A stretch of DNA of 64,000 bases from Jiangella gansuensis DSM 44835 (GCF_000515395.1 NZ_KI911782.1:2540606-2604605); one strand, 5' to 3'. Positions 33,520 through 43,993 are shown, counted from the first letter of the stretch. Notes: generated from the sequence alone by a model not told the origin. Numbers and translations are program-made.

Positions 33520-35136
33520 TCAGTCAAGAGCAACCGAAGAAGCCACCGGCAGGCGCATCGTCAGCCGGGCGCCGCCGGATGGACCCCGGCCGGCCTCGAC
33601 GGACCCGCCGTGCCGCTCCGCCGCCGCCTTGACGATCGCCAGCCCGAGCCCGGACCCAGGCAGCCCACGCGCCTCCGACGAGCGGTAGAAGCGGTCGAAG
33701 ACCCTGGTCAGATCCTGCTCGGCGATACCCGGGCCCTCGTCGAACACGTCGAGTACGCCGTCGCGGAGGGTGACGGTGACGGTACCTTGCGGCGGGCTGA
33801 ACTTGGCGGCGTTGTCGAGCAGGTTCGTCGCCGCCCGGCCGAGCTGGGTGGCGTCGCCGTCGACGGGGCAGCTGTGCAGGTCGGCCGAGAACGTCAGACC
33901 GGGAGCGCGCCGTCGTACCCGGCCCAGTGCGTCGCGGACGACGTCGGCGAAGTCCAGCCGTTCGCGGGACGCGGCTGGTGGGTCCTCGCGAGACAGCTCG
34001 ACCAGGTCGCCCACCAGCTGGGACAGCTCCACCGCCTGGGCGCGGGTGTCGTTGATGAGCTGGGTTCGGTCAGCCGGGGCCAGCCCGCCGCTGGCCTCGC
34101 TCTGTGCCAACAGGTCCAGGTTGGTGCGCATGCTGGTCAGCGGGGTACGCAGCTCGTGTCCCGCGTCGGCCACCAGCCGTGACTGCCGCAGCCGGGCCTC
34201 CCGGAGTGCGGCGAGCATCGCATTGAAGGAGTCGGCGAGCCGGGCGATCTCGTCGTTGCTGCCGGTGACCTCGATGGGCTCGAGCTGGCCGGTCGCAGCG
34301 ACGTGTTCGGCGGCATCGGTGAGCTGCCGGACCGGGCGCAGGCCTGCCCGGGCGATGGACAAGCCCGCCCAGGTGGCGAGGACGATGCCGGCGCCACCGG
34401 CCAGGAACGACGCCAGCCGCAGCCGATCCAGCACCTGTTCGGTCTGTGCGGTCGGCTGCGCCAGCACCAGCGCGAACTGCCGCCCGGCGGGGTCGCGCCC
34501 GGCCGGGACGGCCACCACGCGGTACGGCTCGCCGTCCAGGTCGAGGGAACGGACGCTCTGCGGCACGGTGCCCTCGGCGACCTCCAGTTCGTCGCGGCCC
34601 ATGGGCGGAGTGCTGCGGTCGTCGGCGGCGAACGGACGTCCGTCGGCGCGCAGCAGGGCGATCTTCAGGTCCGCGGCCAGGAACGCCTCGGCCGGCTGCT
34701 GGACCAGCTGAGCGGGATCGCCGAACGGCGTCGACACCGCCTGCCGGGCGCGGTCGAGCAGGCTGGAGTCGACACTCCCGCGCAGCTGGGAGGCCACCGT
34801 CAGGTAGGCGGCGAGCGCGGTGAGCGTTACGGCCAGGCCCACCCCGAGCGCTGCCAGCGCACCGATGCGCGCTCGTAGCGAGAGCCGGGTGGCGAAGCCC
34901 GGAATCGCCGGGCCGGGCGGGGGCGGTGGGGCGCCGTCGGCGGCTCCGGTCGCGACGTCTGGGGCGGGCTCGTCGGGCGGGGTGTCGCCGGGACGGTTGG
35001 TGTCGGCGGTGTCCGGGCCGGGTGGTACCCGCGGCGGCGTGGGCACGCCGTGGCGCCGGCTGTCAGCGGGACCGGAAGCGGTACCGGTGTCGGCCTGGTC
35101 GGACGGGCCCCGCCAGGAGCTGGGGGCGCCACTCAC
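33520..35136 (-). CDS. MprB-like sensor histidine kinase
   Basis: A 538-aa sensor kinase with an unusual 80-residue Pro/Asp-rich N-terminal extension, membrane helix 1 (about 91-114), an extracytoplasmic sensor of about 125 residues, helix 2 (about 241-262), HAMP, a dimerisation domain with phosphorylated His327 ([12 protein letters not shown]) and an ATPase domain ([29 protein letters not shown]). The GTG overlaps the regulator stop (GTGA). By operon order it matches MprB, an envelope-stress sensor. The N-terminal extension is not seen in MprB and an internal start near residue 80 is possible. Confidence 0.9.
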   Translation of the reverse strand: MSGAPSSWRGPSDQADTGTASGPADSRRHGVPTPPRVPPGPDTADTNRPGDTPPDEPAPDVATGAADGAPPPPPGPAIPGFATRLSLRARIGALAALGVGLAVTLTALAAYLTVASQLRGSVDSSLLDRARQAVSTPFGDPAQLVQQPAEAFLAADLKIALLRADGRPFAADDRSTPPMGRDELEVAEGTVPQSVRSLDLDGEPYRVVAVPAGRDPAGRQFALVLAQPTAQTEQVLDRLRLASFLAGGAGIVLATWAGLSIARAGLRPVRQLTDAAEHVAATGQLEPIEVTGSNDEIARLADSFNAMLAALREARLRQSRLVADAGHELRTPLTSMRTNLDLLAQSEASGGLAPADRTQLINDTRAQAVELSQLVGDLVELSREDPPAASRERLDFADVVRDALGRVRRRAPGLTFSADLHSCPVDGDATQLGRAATNLLDNAAKFSPPQGTVTVTLRDGVLDVFDEGPGIAEQDLTRVFDRFYRSSEARGLPGSGLGLAIVKAAAERHGGSVEAGRGPSGGARLTMRLPVASSVALD

Positions 35137-35822
35137 GGCGGATCCTCCCGGGCGACGTAGCCGACGCCGCGAACGGTGTGCAGGAGCCGCGGCTCGCCCT
35201 GTTCCTCGGTCTTGCGCCGCAGGTAGCCGACGTAGACCTCCAGCGAGTTGGCCGTGGTCGGGAAGTCGTAGCCCCAGACTTCCTCGAGGATGCGGTCGCG
35301 GGTGAGCACCTGCCGTGGGTGCCGCAGCAGCAGTTCCAGCAAGGCGAACTCGGTGCGGGTGAGCCGGATGGGCCGGTCGCCGCGGGTGACGTCGCGGGTG
35401 ACGGGGTCCAGCGTGAGGTCGCCCATGCGCAGTTGCCGCGACTCGACCGCGTCGGTGGCGGGCGCGGTGCGGCGCAGCAGCGCACGCAACCGGGCCAGCA
35501 GTTCCTCGAGGGCGAACGGTTTCGGCAGGTAGTCGTCCGCGCCGGCGTCCAGGCCGGACACCCGGTCGGAGACCTCGTCACGGGCCGTGAGCATGAGGAT
35601 GGGCAGGTCGTTGCCGGCGGCGCGCAGCGCGCGGCAGGTGGCCAGGCCGTCGAGGCGGGGCATCATGATGTCCAGCACCATCGCGTCCGGCGGATCGGCC
35701 GTCACCGCCCGCAGCGCTTCCTCGCCGTCGGTCGCCAGCTGCACGTCGTAGCCGTTGAACGCCAGCGACCGGCGCAACGACTCGCGCACTCCCGGGTCGT
35801 CGTCGACGACAAGTACTCGCAT
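35133..35822 (-). CDS. MprA-like OmpR-family response regulator
   Basis: A 229-aa regulator with a receiver domain (acidic DDD near the N-terminus, phosphoacceptor Asp in [12 protein letters not shown], Lys in LPKPF) and a winged-helix DNA-binding domain ([23 protein letters not shown]... [12 protein letters not shown]... [13 protein letters not shown]). The ATG at 35822 is chosen because GGAGG precedes it and MRVLVVDDD is the family start. Stop overlaps the kinase start by 4 bp. Expected to control the pepD operon and envelope-stress genes. Confidence 0.93.
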   Translation of the reverse strand: MRVLVVDDDPGVRESLRRSLAFNGYDVQLATDGEEALRAVTADPPDAMVLDIMMPRLDGLATCRALRAAGNDLPILMLTARDEVSDRVSGLDAGADDYLPKPFALEELLARLRALLRRTAPATDAVESRQLRMGDLTLDPVTRDVTRGDRPIRLTRTEFALLELLLRHPRQVLTRDRILEEVWGYDFPTTANSLEVYVGYLRRKTEEQGEPRLLHTVRGVGYVAREDPP

Positions 35823-35888
35823 GTCCTCCAGTCTGCCCGTCCGAGGTGAGAATCGCCTGAGACTGCCCGTCGTCCTGTCGAGGCCCCT

Positions 35889-35970
35889 CAAGCGTTGATC
35901 TTGGACTTGTTCGGGCATCTGCCGGACATTCCGCCTCGCATCGGCCGAACAACTCCGAGATCAACGTTTG
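35889..35970. repeat. 26-bp-arm inverted repeat downstream of dinB
   Basis: Left arm 35889-35914 and right arm 35945-35970 match at 23 of 26 positions (outer ends CAAGCGTTGATCT and AGATCAACGTTTG), with a 30-base loop. It begins 15 bases after the dinB stop on the minus strand and lies upstream of the mprA-like gene. The outer CAAGCGTTG word is shared with the hairpin at 60849-60908. Confidence 0.7.
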
Positions 35971-35984
35971 CACCGGCGACGGTG

Positions 35985-37340
35985 TCAGGTCGCGAGCGGG
36001 TCTTCGATCACGGGTGCCGGCGCGGGGGAGAGGGCGGGGTCGTCGGCGGCGAACGTGCGCACCGGGCCGGGCGGCGTGTCGGCGGTCTCGAAGCGGACGG
36101 TGACGCGGCCCAGACCGCTGCCCCAGACCCAGCCCGGGCCGTGCTCGTCGTGCACGACGTCCATGCCGGCCGCCCAGCGGCGCCGCTCGTGCAGGAGTTC
36201 CTCGACGGCGCCGGCCGGCCCGGTGAGTGGCAGGTCGTCCGCCGGCGAGGCCGCATCCGGCGCCGCCGGCGCAACCGCTGGATCGGCGGCGAACAGGTCG
36301 TCCTGCACCCAGTCCGACAGCCCTGACACGCCGACGCCGAGCAGCCGGACGCCGCCGGTGGTGTCGATCTCGTCCAGCAGGCGCACGGCGACCCGGGAGA
36401 CGACCCGGACGTCGTCGGTGGGTGCGGGCAGCGTGGCCGAGCGGGACAGCGTCGTGAAGTCGTGCAGGCGGGTCTTGAGGGTGATGGTGCGCCCGGACAG
36501 CCCGGCATCGGTGAGCCGCCCGACCACCTTCTCGGCCAGCCGCGCCACCAGCGCCGCGAGCAGGCTCGGGTCGGTGATGTCGCGGTCGAAGGTGTCCTCG
36601 ACGCTGACGGACTTGGACTCGCGCTCGGCATTGACCGGCCGGTCGTCCTGCGCCAGGGACAGCCGGTGCAGTGACCTCCCGTGGGACTCGCCGAGCAGGT
36701 CGACGAGGTCGATCTCGGCGATGCGGGCGAGATCGCCGACGGTCTTGACACCCAGCCGGGTGAGCCGGGCCGCCGTGGCCGGACCGACCCCGGGCAACGC
36801 GCGCACCGGCAGCGGATGCAGCACGTCGAGCTCGGAGCCGGGTTCGACGACCACCAGGCCGTCGGGTTTGGCCCGCTCCGACGCGATCTTGGCCATGAGC
36901 TTGGAGCTGGCCACGCCCACGCTAGCCGTCACGGCCGTGCGTTCGTGGATGCGCGCTCGCAAGGACGACGCCAGCTCGCGCACCGCGTCGGGGTCGTCGC
37001 CGGCGAGCGCCCCGGCGGCCAGGTCGACGTAGGCCTCGTCCAGCGAGAGCGGCTCGACCACGGGAGATGCCTCCTTCAGCGTGGCCATGACCACAGCGCT
37101 GACCGCCCGGTAGACGCCGAACCGGCCGCTGAGGTACGCCGCGTGCGGGCAGCGAGAGCGCGCCTCGCTCATGGACATCGCCGAGCGCACGCCGGACCGG
37201 CGGGCTTCGTAGGACGCCGTCGACACCACGCCGCGGGGCCCGAGGCCGCCGACGATGACGGGCCGGCCGCGCAGCGACGGCTTGTCGCGTTGCTCGACCG
37301 AGGCGAAGAACGCGTCCAGGTCGAGGTGGAGGACGCGCAT
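35985..37340 (-). CDS. dinB: DNA polymerase IV (Y-family)
   Basis: A 451-aa translesion polymerase. Catalytic acidic residues are in HLDLDAFF (D7, D9) and SLDEAYVD; the helix-hairpin-helix region is LPGVGPATAARLTRLGVKTVGDLA and the little-finger domain follows. A C-terminal extension (about 390-450, DVVHDEHGPGWVWGSGLGRVTVRF) is typical of actinobacterial DinB. No beta-clamp motif was confirmed. No LexA box is visible upstream; instead a 37-bp tandem repeat begins 20 bp from the start. Confidence 0.93.
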   Translation of the reverse strand: MRVLHLDLDAFFASVEQRDKPSLRGRPVIVGGLGPRGVVSTASYEARRSGVRSAMSMSEARSRCPHAAYLSGRFGVYRAVSAVVMATLKEASPVVEPLSLDEAYVDLAAGALAGDDPDAVRELASSLRARIHERTAVTASVGVASSKLMAKIASERAKPDGLVVVEPGSELDVLHPLPVRALPGVGPATAARLTRLGVKTVGDLARIAEIDLVDLLGESHGRSLHRLSLAQDDRPVNAERESKSVSVEDTFDRDITDPSLLAALVARLAEKVVGRLTDAGLSGRTITLKTRLHDFTTLSRSATLPAPTDDVRVVSRVAVRLLDEIDTTGGVRLLGVGVSGLSDWVQDDLFAADPAVAPAAPDAASPADDLPLTGPAGAVEELLHERRRWAAGMDVVHDEHGPGWVWGSGLGRVTVRFETADTPPGPVRTFAADDPALSPAPAPVIEDPLAT

Positions 37341-37360
37341 GTTCAGATCGTGCCACCGCC

Positions 37361-37465
37361 CGAGGCACGCTTCTACGCCGAGGGCGCGTGTGACGTCCGA
37401 GGCATGCTTCTACGCCGAGGGCGCGTGTGACGTCCGAGGCATGCTTCTACGCCGAGGGCGCGTGT
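37361..37465. repeat. 37-bp tandem repeat, 2.8 copies
   Basis: The unit starts CGAGGCATGCTTCTACGCCG and ends GCGTGTGACGTC. Copies start at 37361 (one C/T difference), 37398 and 37435 (ending after 31 bases). It fills most of the divergent intergenic region between dinB and the USP gene, where both promoters must lie. The unit is not a multiple of three and no gene runs through it. Confidence 0.92.
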
Positions 37466-37542
37466 AGTGGTCTGTGACGGCCGAGGCTGCGGTAGCGTTG
37501 CGCCGCGACCTGGAGAACGGGTGTGCAGTGGAGGAGGACCCG

Positions 37543-37953
37543 ATGACCGCGATCGTCGTGGGCTACGTGCCCAAGGCCGAGGGCCGCGCGGCGCTGCGGC
37601 GGGCAGCCGAGGAGGCCAAGCTGCGCGGTGCGCGTCTCATCGTCGTGAACTCTTCCCGGGGTGGGCGCGAGTTCGACGAGGACGACGCGGTCCGCGCCGA
37701 CGCCGAGCTCGCCGACGTCAGTAGGCAGCTGAAGGAGGCCGGCATCGAGGCGCAGGTGCGTCAGCTGGTCCGGGGCATGGACGTCGCGGAGGATCTCATC
37801 GCGGTGGCCGAGGAGAACTCGGCCGACTTCATCGTCATCGGTCTGCGGCGGCGCAGCCCGGTCGGAAAGCTGATCTTGGGGAGCAATGCCCAGCGTATTC
37901 TGTTGGACGCACCGTGCCCTGTCTTGGCGGTCAAGGCAGAGGACGTGGACTGA
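37543..37953 (+). CDS. Universal stress protein (UspA family)
   Basis: A 136-aa single-domain USP. The N-terminal strand MTAIVVGYVPKAEGRAAL and the C-terminal ATP-binding pattern G-x2-RR...GKLILGSNAQRILLDAPCPVLAVK are present, so it probably binds ATP. The ATG at 37543 has GAGGAGG upstream; earlier in-frame codons are not family-like. It is followed after 18 bp by the HhH-GPD gene, probably in one operon. Confidence 0.9.
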   Translation: MTAIVVGYVPKAEGRAALRRAAEEAKLRGARLIVVNSSRGGREFDEDDAVRADAELADVSRQLKEAGIEAQVRQLVRGMDVAEDLIAVAEENSADFIVIGLRRRSPVGKLILGSNAQRILLDAPCPVLAVKAEDVD

Positions 37954-37971
37954 TCGAAAGGTGTCCCGATC

Positions 37972-38544
37972 GTGACCACGCTGTATCTGGCAGGTGACCC
38001 CGAGGCTGACGAGATCCTCGCCCGAGACCCGTTCGCCCTCCTCGTCGGCATGCTGCTGGACCAGCAGGTGCCCATGGAGAAGGCGTTCTCCGGCCCGTCG
38101 GTGATCGCGTCGAGGCTGGGCGCCACGTCGCTGGACCCTGCGGCCATCGCCGCGCACGACCCCGAGCAGTTCGCCGAACTGGTCTCGCGCACCCCAGCCG
38201 TGCATCGGTTCCCCGGCTCCATGGCCGGGCGGATCCAGAAGGTGGCCGCCTTCGTCGCCGAACGCTACGACAACGACGCCGCCGCCATCTGGTCCGACGC
38301 CGGCACCGGCGCCGAGCTGCTCAAGCGGCTCAAGGCGCTGCCGGGGTTCGGCGAGCAGAAGGCGAAGATCATGGTGGCGCTGCTGGGCAAGCAGTTCGGC
38401 GTCCAGCCGGAGGGCTGGCGCGAGGCCGCCGGCGCATACGGCGAGGAAGGCTCCACCCGCTCGGTGGCCGACGTCGTCGACGCGGAGTCGCTGGCCCGGG
38501 TCCGAGCCACGAAGCGCGAGCTCAAGCGCGCGGCGAAGGCCTGA
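37972..38544 (+). CDS. HhH-GPD-type base excision repair protein
   Basis: A 190-aa all-helical protein with a helix-hairpin-helix (LKRLKALPGFGEQKAKIMVALLGKQFG) of the HhH-GPD DNA glycosylase superfamily. The short actinobacterial version has no [4Fe-4S] cysteines, and I cannot see the canonical catalytic Asp after the hairpin, so the lesion and even activity are uncertain. It starts with GTG close behind the USP gene and ends 7 bp before the SpoIIE phosphatase gene, suggesting a three-gene stress operon. Confidence 0.82.
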   Translation: MTTLYLAGDPEADEILARDPFALLVGMLLDQQVPMEKAFSGPSVIASRLGATSLDPAAIAAHDPEQFAELVSRTPAVHRFPGSMAGRIQKVAAFVAERYDNDAAAIWSDAGTGAELLKRLKALPGFGEQKAKIMVALLGKQFGVQPEGWREAAGAYGEEGSTRSVADVVDAESLARVRATKRELKRAAKA

Positions 38545-38551
38545 GCGCACG

Positions 38552-40156
38552 ATGCGCCCGGCGGACGCCCAGCGCTTGCTCGGTGCGCTGGCCGGCGTCG
38601 ACGCGCCGGTGGGATTCGCCGTCTTCGACGAGCAGCATCGCTACCTGGCCATCAACGCCGCGCTGGCCGAGCGGTCAGGCAAGGGCATCGCCGACCACCT
38701 CGGCCGCACGCCCGCCGAGGTCCTGCCGCCGGAGCTGGCCAGCCACACCGACGAGATGATCGAGCGGGTACTGCGCACCGGCGAGTCGGTGGAGGCCGAC
38801 GAGCCCGCCGTGTCCGGCCGCACGGACACCTATCACCTGCATTCGTCGTGGTACCTGGTCGACGAAGGCCGTGGCCGCGAGGTGGCCATGTTCGTCGTCG
38901 ACGACACGTCCCACCAGCGCGCCATCTCCTCGCTGCGGCGCAGCCGGGCGCGCAACGCCCGGTTGCTGGAGGTCTCCGACGCTTTCTCGCGGGCAGTGAC
39001 GGTGCGCGAGGTCGCCGACGCCGTCGCCGAGATCGGCCGCCGCAACGTCCAGGCGTACCGGACCGCCGTCACGCTGATCGGCGGGCACGGGCGTCCGTAC
39101 CCGCTGACCACCGGTGTCGCCGACGGCGAGGGCGTGGCGGTGTGGCCGCACGACTCCGTGACGCCCACGGCCGAGGTGCTGCGCAGCGGCTGGCCGATGT
39201 TCCTGGGCAGCCGCGAGCGCGCTCGGGCCGCCGCGCTGCCCACTCCGGGCGAGTCCGCGTTCGACGAGTTCCTCGGCCGCACCGACGAGCGCGCCTGGGC
39301 GGTGCTGCCGCTGGCCGGCGAGGACGGCTGCGTCGGCGCCGTGCGCTTCTCCTTCGCCGATGAGCAGGAGTTCGACTCCGACCTGTGCCGGTTCCTGCGC
39401 GCCGTAGCGCAGCAGTGCTCGCTGGCCTTCGCGCGGGCCCGGCTGTTCGAGCGGGAGCGCACCGCTGCCGCCTCCCTCAGCCAGGGACTGATGCCCAGCC
39501 GGCTGCCGACGGTGTCCGGTATCGAGCTGGCCGCCCGCAGCCGCTCCGACGAGCACTCCGTCGGCGGCGACTGGTACGACGCGTTCGTCATGACCGAGGG
39601 CGAGCTGGCCATCGTCGTCGGCGACGTCATGGGTCACGGGGTCACCGCCGCGAGCACCATGGGCCAGATGCGCGCCGCACTGCGGGCGCTGGCGCTCACC
39701 GACCCCGACCCGGCGGCGGTCCTCGGCGGCCTGGACAGGCTCGTCGAGCGGGACGACACCGTCGAGATGGTCACCGTCGTGTACGCGCTGGTCGACCCCG
39801 CCCGCGGCAGTGTCCGGGTGGGCGACGCCGGCCATCTGCCGCTGATCCGGCTGCCCGAGCTGGGCGCCGTCGAGCTGGTGGACGCCGGCGCGGGCACCAC
39901 GCCGATCGGGGTCACGGAGCCGCGCGGCACCCAGTCGGTGCGTTTGTGGCCCGGCGACGTCCTCATCGCGTTCACCGACGGCCTGATCGAGACACGCACC
40001 CGGTCGCTGGAGGAAGGCTTCGCCCAGCTGCTGCGATGCCTCGAGGACCTGCGCGGGTCACCCCTGGAAGAGCTGCTCGACTCCGTGGTCGACCGGATGA
40101 GCGTGGAGAGTTCCACCGACGATCTGACGGTTCTCGCGCTGCGGTGGGCGGGGTGA
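38552..40156 (+). CDS. PAS-GAF-PP2C (SpoIIE) serine phosphatase
   Basis: A 534-aa soluble signalling protein: a PAS domain (about residues 15-125, GFAVFDEQHRYLAINAALAE), a GAF domain (about 140-305) and a C-terminal SpoIIE-type PPM phosphatase (about 325-530) with metal-binding Asp in GGDWYDAF and VGDVMGHG and in AFTDGLIE. Such proteins dephosphorylate anti-anti-sigma factors, switching on stress sigma factors; the partners are not encoded nearby. It lies directly upstream of the principal sigma factor gene but has a separate promoter region between them. Confidence 0.9.
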   Translation: MRPADAQRLLGALAGVDAPVGFAVFDEQHRYLAINAALAERSGKGIADHLGRTPAEVLPPELASHTDEMIERVLRTGESVEADEPAVSGRTDTYHLHSSWYLVDEGRGREVAMFVVDDTSHQRAISSLRRSRARNARLLEVSDAFSRAVTVREVADAVAEIGRRNVQAYRTAVTLIGGHGRPYPLTTGVADGEGVAVWPHDSVTPTAEVLRSGWPMFLGSRERARAAALPTPGESAFDEFLGRTDERAWAVLPLAGEDGCVGAVRFSFADEQEFDSDLCRFLRAVAQQCSLAFARARLFERERTAAASLSQGLMPSRLPTVSGIELAARSRSDEHSVGGDWYDAFVMTEGELAIVVGDVMGHGVTAASTMGQMRAALRALALTDPDPAAVLGGLDRLVERDDTVEMVTVVYALVDPARGSVRVGDAGHLPLIRLPELGAVELVDAGAGTTPIGVTEPRGTQSVRLWPGDVLIAFTDGLIETRTRSLEEGFAQLLRCLEDLRGSPLEELLDSVVDRMSVESSTDDLTVLALRWAG

Positions 40157-40180
40157 TGAGTCTAGGCTAGGCCGATCGGT

Positions 40181-40186
40181 GATAAT
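40181..40186 (+). promoter_or_regulatory. -10 element candidate for the sigma factor gene
   Basis: GATAAT is the closest -10 match in the 152-bp gap before the sigma gene, inside a small dyad CCGAT...ATCGG. It would give a leader of about 116 nt. Confidence 0.4.
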
Positions 40187-40308
40187 CGGTCCGCGAGTCG
40201 CCAGTTCTCGGGATGAACGGGAAGCGATCGCTGTGTCAGAATGTTGTGTTGCTGCCGCGGCTTCGTGCCCTGAGCTGTCCCCAAGCAAGAGACGTCGAGA
40301 GGTCGTAC

Positions 40309-41826
<1,518 letters not shown>

Positions 41827-41828
41827 CG

Positions 41829-42599
41829 TTGGTCGCTGAGCGGGTGCTCGTCCCGTACCACCTGGACGAGCACCGGCCGGACCTCGACGTCCCGGTGCCT
41901 GCGTCGACCACGGTGCGGGCACCGCTGCCGGCGGACGGCACGGTGTGGGACCGGATGGCCGTGTTGTACGACCAGGTCGCCGACGTCGTCGCGGATGCGG
42001 TCGCGCCGGCGCGGTCCGAGCCGGCAGCGGAGCCGGTGCTCGTCCAGTCGGCCGACTGCACGACGTCGCTGGGCACGGTGGCCGGCCTGCAACGCGCCGG
42101 CGTGACTCCGTCGGTGGTCTGGTTCGACGCGCACGGTGACGTCCAGACGCCGCAGACGTCTGCGTCGGGCTACGTCGGCGGCATGCCGGTGCGGATCCTG
42201 GCCGGCTACGGACCGGAGCTCATCGCGACCCGGCTGCGGCTGGCCGCGGTGCCGGAGGAACGCATCGTGCTGGTCGACGCGCGCGACCTCGACCCGCCGG
42301 AGCGCGAGTACCTCGAGTCGTCGGCCGTGCGGCGAGTGTCAGTCCCCGCCCTGGACGCGTCGGTGTTGCCCGACGGGCCCATCTACCTGCACATTGACCT
42401 CGACGTCGTGGACTCCGCGCAGGTGCCGGGCCTGCTGTTCCCGGTGCCGGGCGGCCCGTCGCTGACCGAGGTGGCGGCCGCGATGCGGCGAGTGCTCGAC
42501 ACCGGCCGGGTGGTCGCCGTCGGGCTCGCCTGCACCTGGCACGACGGCCACGCCGCCGCCGACGTCGTCCGCGCGGCCCTTCGTCTCCCATGGAAATGA
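41829..42599 (+). CDS. Arginase/agmatinase family hydrolase
   Basis: A 256-aa ureohydrolase-fold protein. The binuclear metal motifs are present: WFDAHGDVQTP (DAHxD), HIDLDVVDS (DxDxxD); the first motif reads SADCTTSLG instead of the usual GGDHS, so one metal-binding His is replaced. Substrate is unknown. It starts at TTG two bases after the sigA stop. The final codons (W-K-stop) are supplied by the tail of repeat element E3: the TGA lies inside AAATGATCAC, implying that the original C-terminus was altered or fixed by the element. Confidence 0.8.
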   Translation: MVAERVLVPYHLDEHRPDLDVPVPASTTVRAPLPADGTVWDRMAVLYDQVADVVADAVAPARSEPAAEPVLVQSADCTTSLGTVAGLQRAGVTPSVVWFDAHGDVQTPQTSASGYVGGMPVRILAGYGPELIATRLRLAAVPEERIVLVDARDLDPPEREYLESSAVRRVSVPALDASVLPDGPIYLHIDLDVVDSAQVPGLLFPVPGGPSLTEVAAAMRRVLDTGRVVAVGLACTWHDGHAAADVVRAALRLPWK

Positions 42600-42664
42600 T
42601 CACGTCCACCATGGGCGTTCACGCCTCACCATGAATGCTTGCCCGGTGCGGCGTGAGGACGCCT
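42594..42664 (-). repeat. 71-bp hairpin repeat element, copy E3
   Basis: Minus-strand copy with the full tail CATGGTGGACGTGATCATTT. Its stem differs from the other copies at two paired positions (A-T instead of C-G at element positions 11/44; C-G instead of T-A at 15/40), which preserves pairing. The tail overlaps the stop codon of the arginase-family gene. Together with E4 it brackets the GNAT pseudogene with tails facing outward. Confidence 0.88.
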
Positions 42665-42742
42665 GGTAGTGGGTGCCGCCTGGGATCGGAGCTCGCCGGA
42701 AATGATGTGCGGCGCGCCGTCCGCCCAGGCTAGCGTTCGCGG

Positions 42743-43262
42743 ATGATCTCGGTGGACCGCGTGGCACCCGATCAATGGGTGGCGCAGGACGATGACAGCA
42801 GGGTCGCCGGGCGGCTACGGGTCCTCGTCCGACCGGACGAGCGGTGTTTCGCGCTGTTGGGGCCATGCACGGCACACGTCGCGGGCCCGCTGCTGGACGC
42901 CTCCTGGCCGCCACCGATCGCGGCCTGCGGGTGGAGGTCGACGCCGACGACGGCGCCCGGCTGGCCCTGCTGACCAGCCGCGGCTTCGGCATCGACCGCC
43001 GCGAGCACGTGTACGAACTATCCACCCGGCGGGCAGATACTGACGTCGCGCTGCTCGACGGCTTTGGCTTCCGATCAGCGGCCGACGTCGATCCGGCGGC
43101 GTTGTGTGCACTCGACGAGGCGGTGCGCCGCGACGTGCCGGGCGTGGGGGAGTGGCATAACGATCTCGACACATTCCGCCGCGAGACCTTCGGTGATCCG
43201 CAGTTCGATCCTGCGACGTACCTGGTCGCCGTCGACGGTGGCACCGGCGGCCCCGGCAACAC
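42743..43262 (+). pseudogene. Frameshifted and 3'-truncated GNAT acetyltransferase
   Basis: The frame from the ATG at 42743 (MISVDRVAPDQWVAQDD... GPLLDA) is abandoned near 42900 and continues in another frame as LLAATDRGLRVEVDADDGARLALLTSRGF... DPATYLVAVDGGTGG. Adding one base near 42900 joins them into a smooth acetyltransferase sequence. The second half of the domain is then missing: coding similarity stops at about 43260, where repeat element E4 begins. A leaderless -10 (TAGCGT, 42731-42736) still precedes the start. The gene is therefore dead, unless the frameshift is a sequencing error, which would not explain the truncation. Confidence 0.8.
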
Positions 43263-43266
43263 TTCT

Positions 43267-43337
43267 AGGCGTTGTCCCGCTTCGGCAGGCAAGCATTCCT
43301 GGTGGTGGGGGAACATCCATGGTGGACGTGATCATTT
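43267..43337 (+). repeat. 71-bp hairpin repeat element, copy E4
   Basis: Plus-strand copy with intact loop and tail (CATGGTGGACGTGATCATTT) but the weakest stem of the five. It abuts the truncation point of the GNAT pseudogene and ends 32 bp before the rhomboid gene -10 element. Confidence 0.87.
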
Positions 43338-43369
43338 CCCGGGCGGCTGAGGGGGGAGGGGCCGGCGCC

Positions 43370-43375
43370 TACACT
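43370..43375 (+). promoter_or_regulatory. -10 element of the rhomboid gene (leaderless)
   Basis: TACACT lies six bases before the ATG at 43382. Confidence 0.5.
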
Positions 43376-43381
43376 GGGGGG

Positions 43382-43993
43382 ATGTCGTCCTCGGGTGAGG
43401 TCACGCGGCGGCGCCAGCTGCCGCCGGCCGTCGCGGCCACGGTTCCGGTCTTCGTCCTGGTGCTGGTCATGTGGGCCAGCGAGATCGTCGACGCGTTGCC
43501 TGGCGTCGACCTCGACCAGTACGGTATCCGGCCACGTGACGGGGAAGGGCTCATCGGTGTCCCGGCCTCGCCGTTCCTGCATGGCGGCTTCGATCACCTC
43601 ATCGCCAACACCGGTGCGTTCCTGGTGCTCGGCGGGCTGATCGCGATGACCACGCGGCGGTTCTGGCCGGTCACCGTGGGGGTGGCGCTGGTCGGCGGTT
43701 TCGCCACCTGGCTGGTCGCCGCGCCCAACACCGTGCACATCGGAGCCAGCGGCCTGGTCTACGGCTACGCGGCGTTCCTGGTGGCCTGGGGTGTGCTGAG
43801 CCGGCGAGTGCTGAGCATCGTCGTCGCGGTGGTCGTCGTGCTCATGTACGGCGGCATCGTGGTCGGCGTGTTGCCGGGGCAGCCGGGCATCTCCTGGCAG
43901 GGGCATCTGTTCGGCGCCGCGGCCGGGGTGCTGATGGCGTTCCTGCTGCGCGGCCGCGCGGCTCGTTCAGGCGGTGCGAACGCCATCCGCTGA
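43382..43993 (+). CDS. Rhomboid family intramembrane serine protease
   Basis: A 203-aa six-helix rhomboid protease. The catalytic dyad is Ser123 in GASG and His175 in GHLFG; the N-terminal loop segment HGGFDHLIANTGAFLVLGGLI corresponds to the HxxxN oxyanion-side helix. It cleaves transmembrane substrates within the membrane; substrates are unknown. The start is fixed by the leaderless promoter. Upstream frames run into repeat E4 and the pseudogene. Confidence 0.92.
   Translation: MSSSGEVTRRRQLPPAVAATVPVFVLVLVMWASEIVDALPGVDLDQYGIRPRDGEGLIGVPASPFLHGGFDHLIANTGAFLVLGGLIAMTTRRFWPVTVGVALVGGFATWLVAAPNTVHIGASGLVYGYAAFLVAWGVLSRRVLSIVVAVVVVLMYGGIVVGVLPGQPGISWQGHLFGAAAGVLMAFLLRGRAARSGGANAIR

Noticed and set aside
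37361-37465. CRISPR or coding tandem repeat
   Set aside because: Units abut directly without spacers and 37 is not divisible by three.
37341-37542. LexA box upstream of dinB
   Set aside because: No TCGAAC-N4-GTTCGA-like sequence was found; only the tandem repeat is present.
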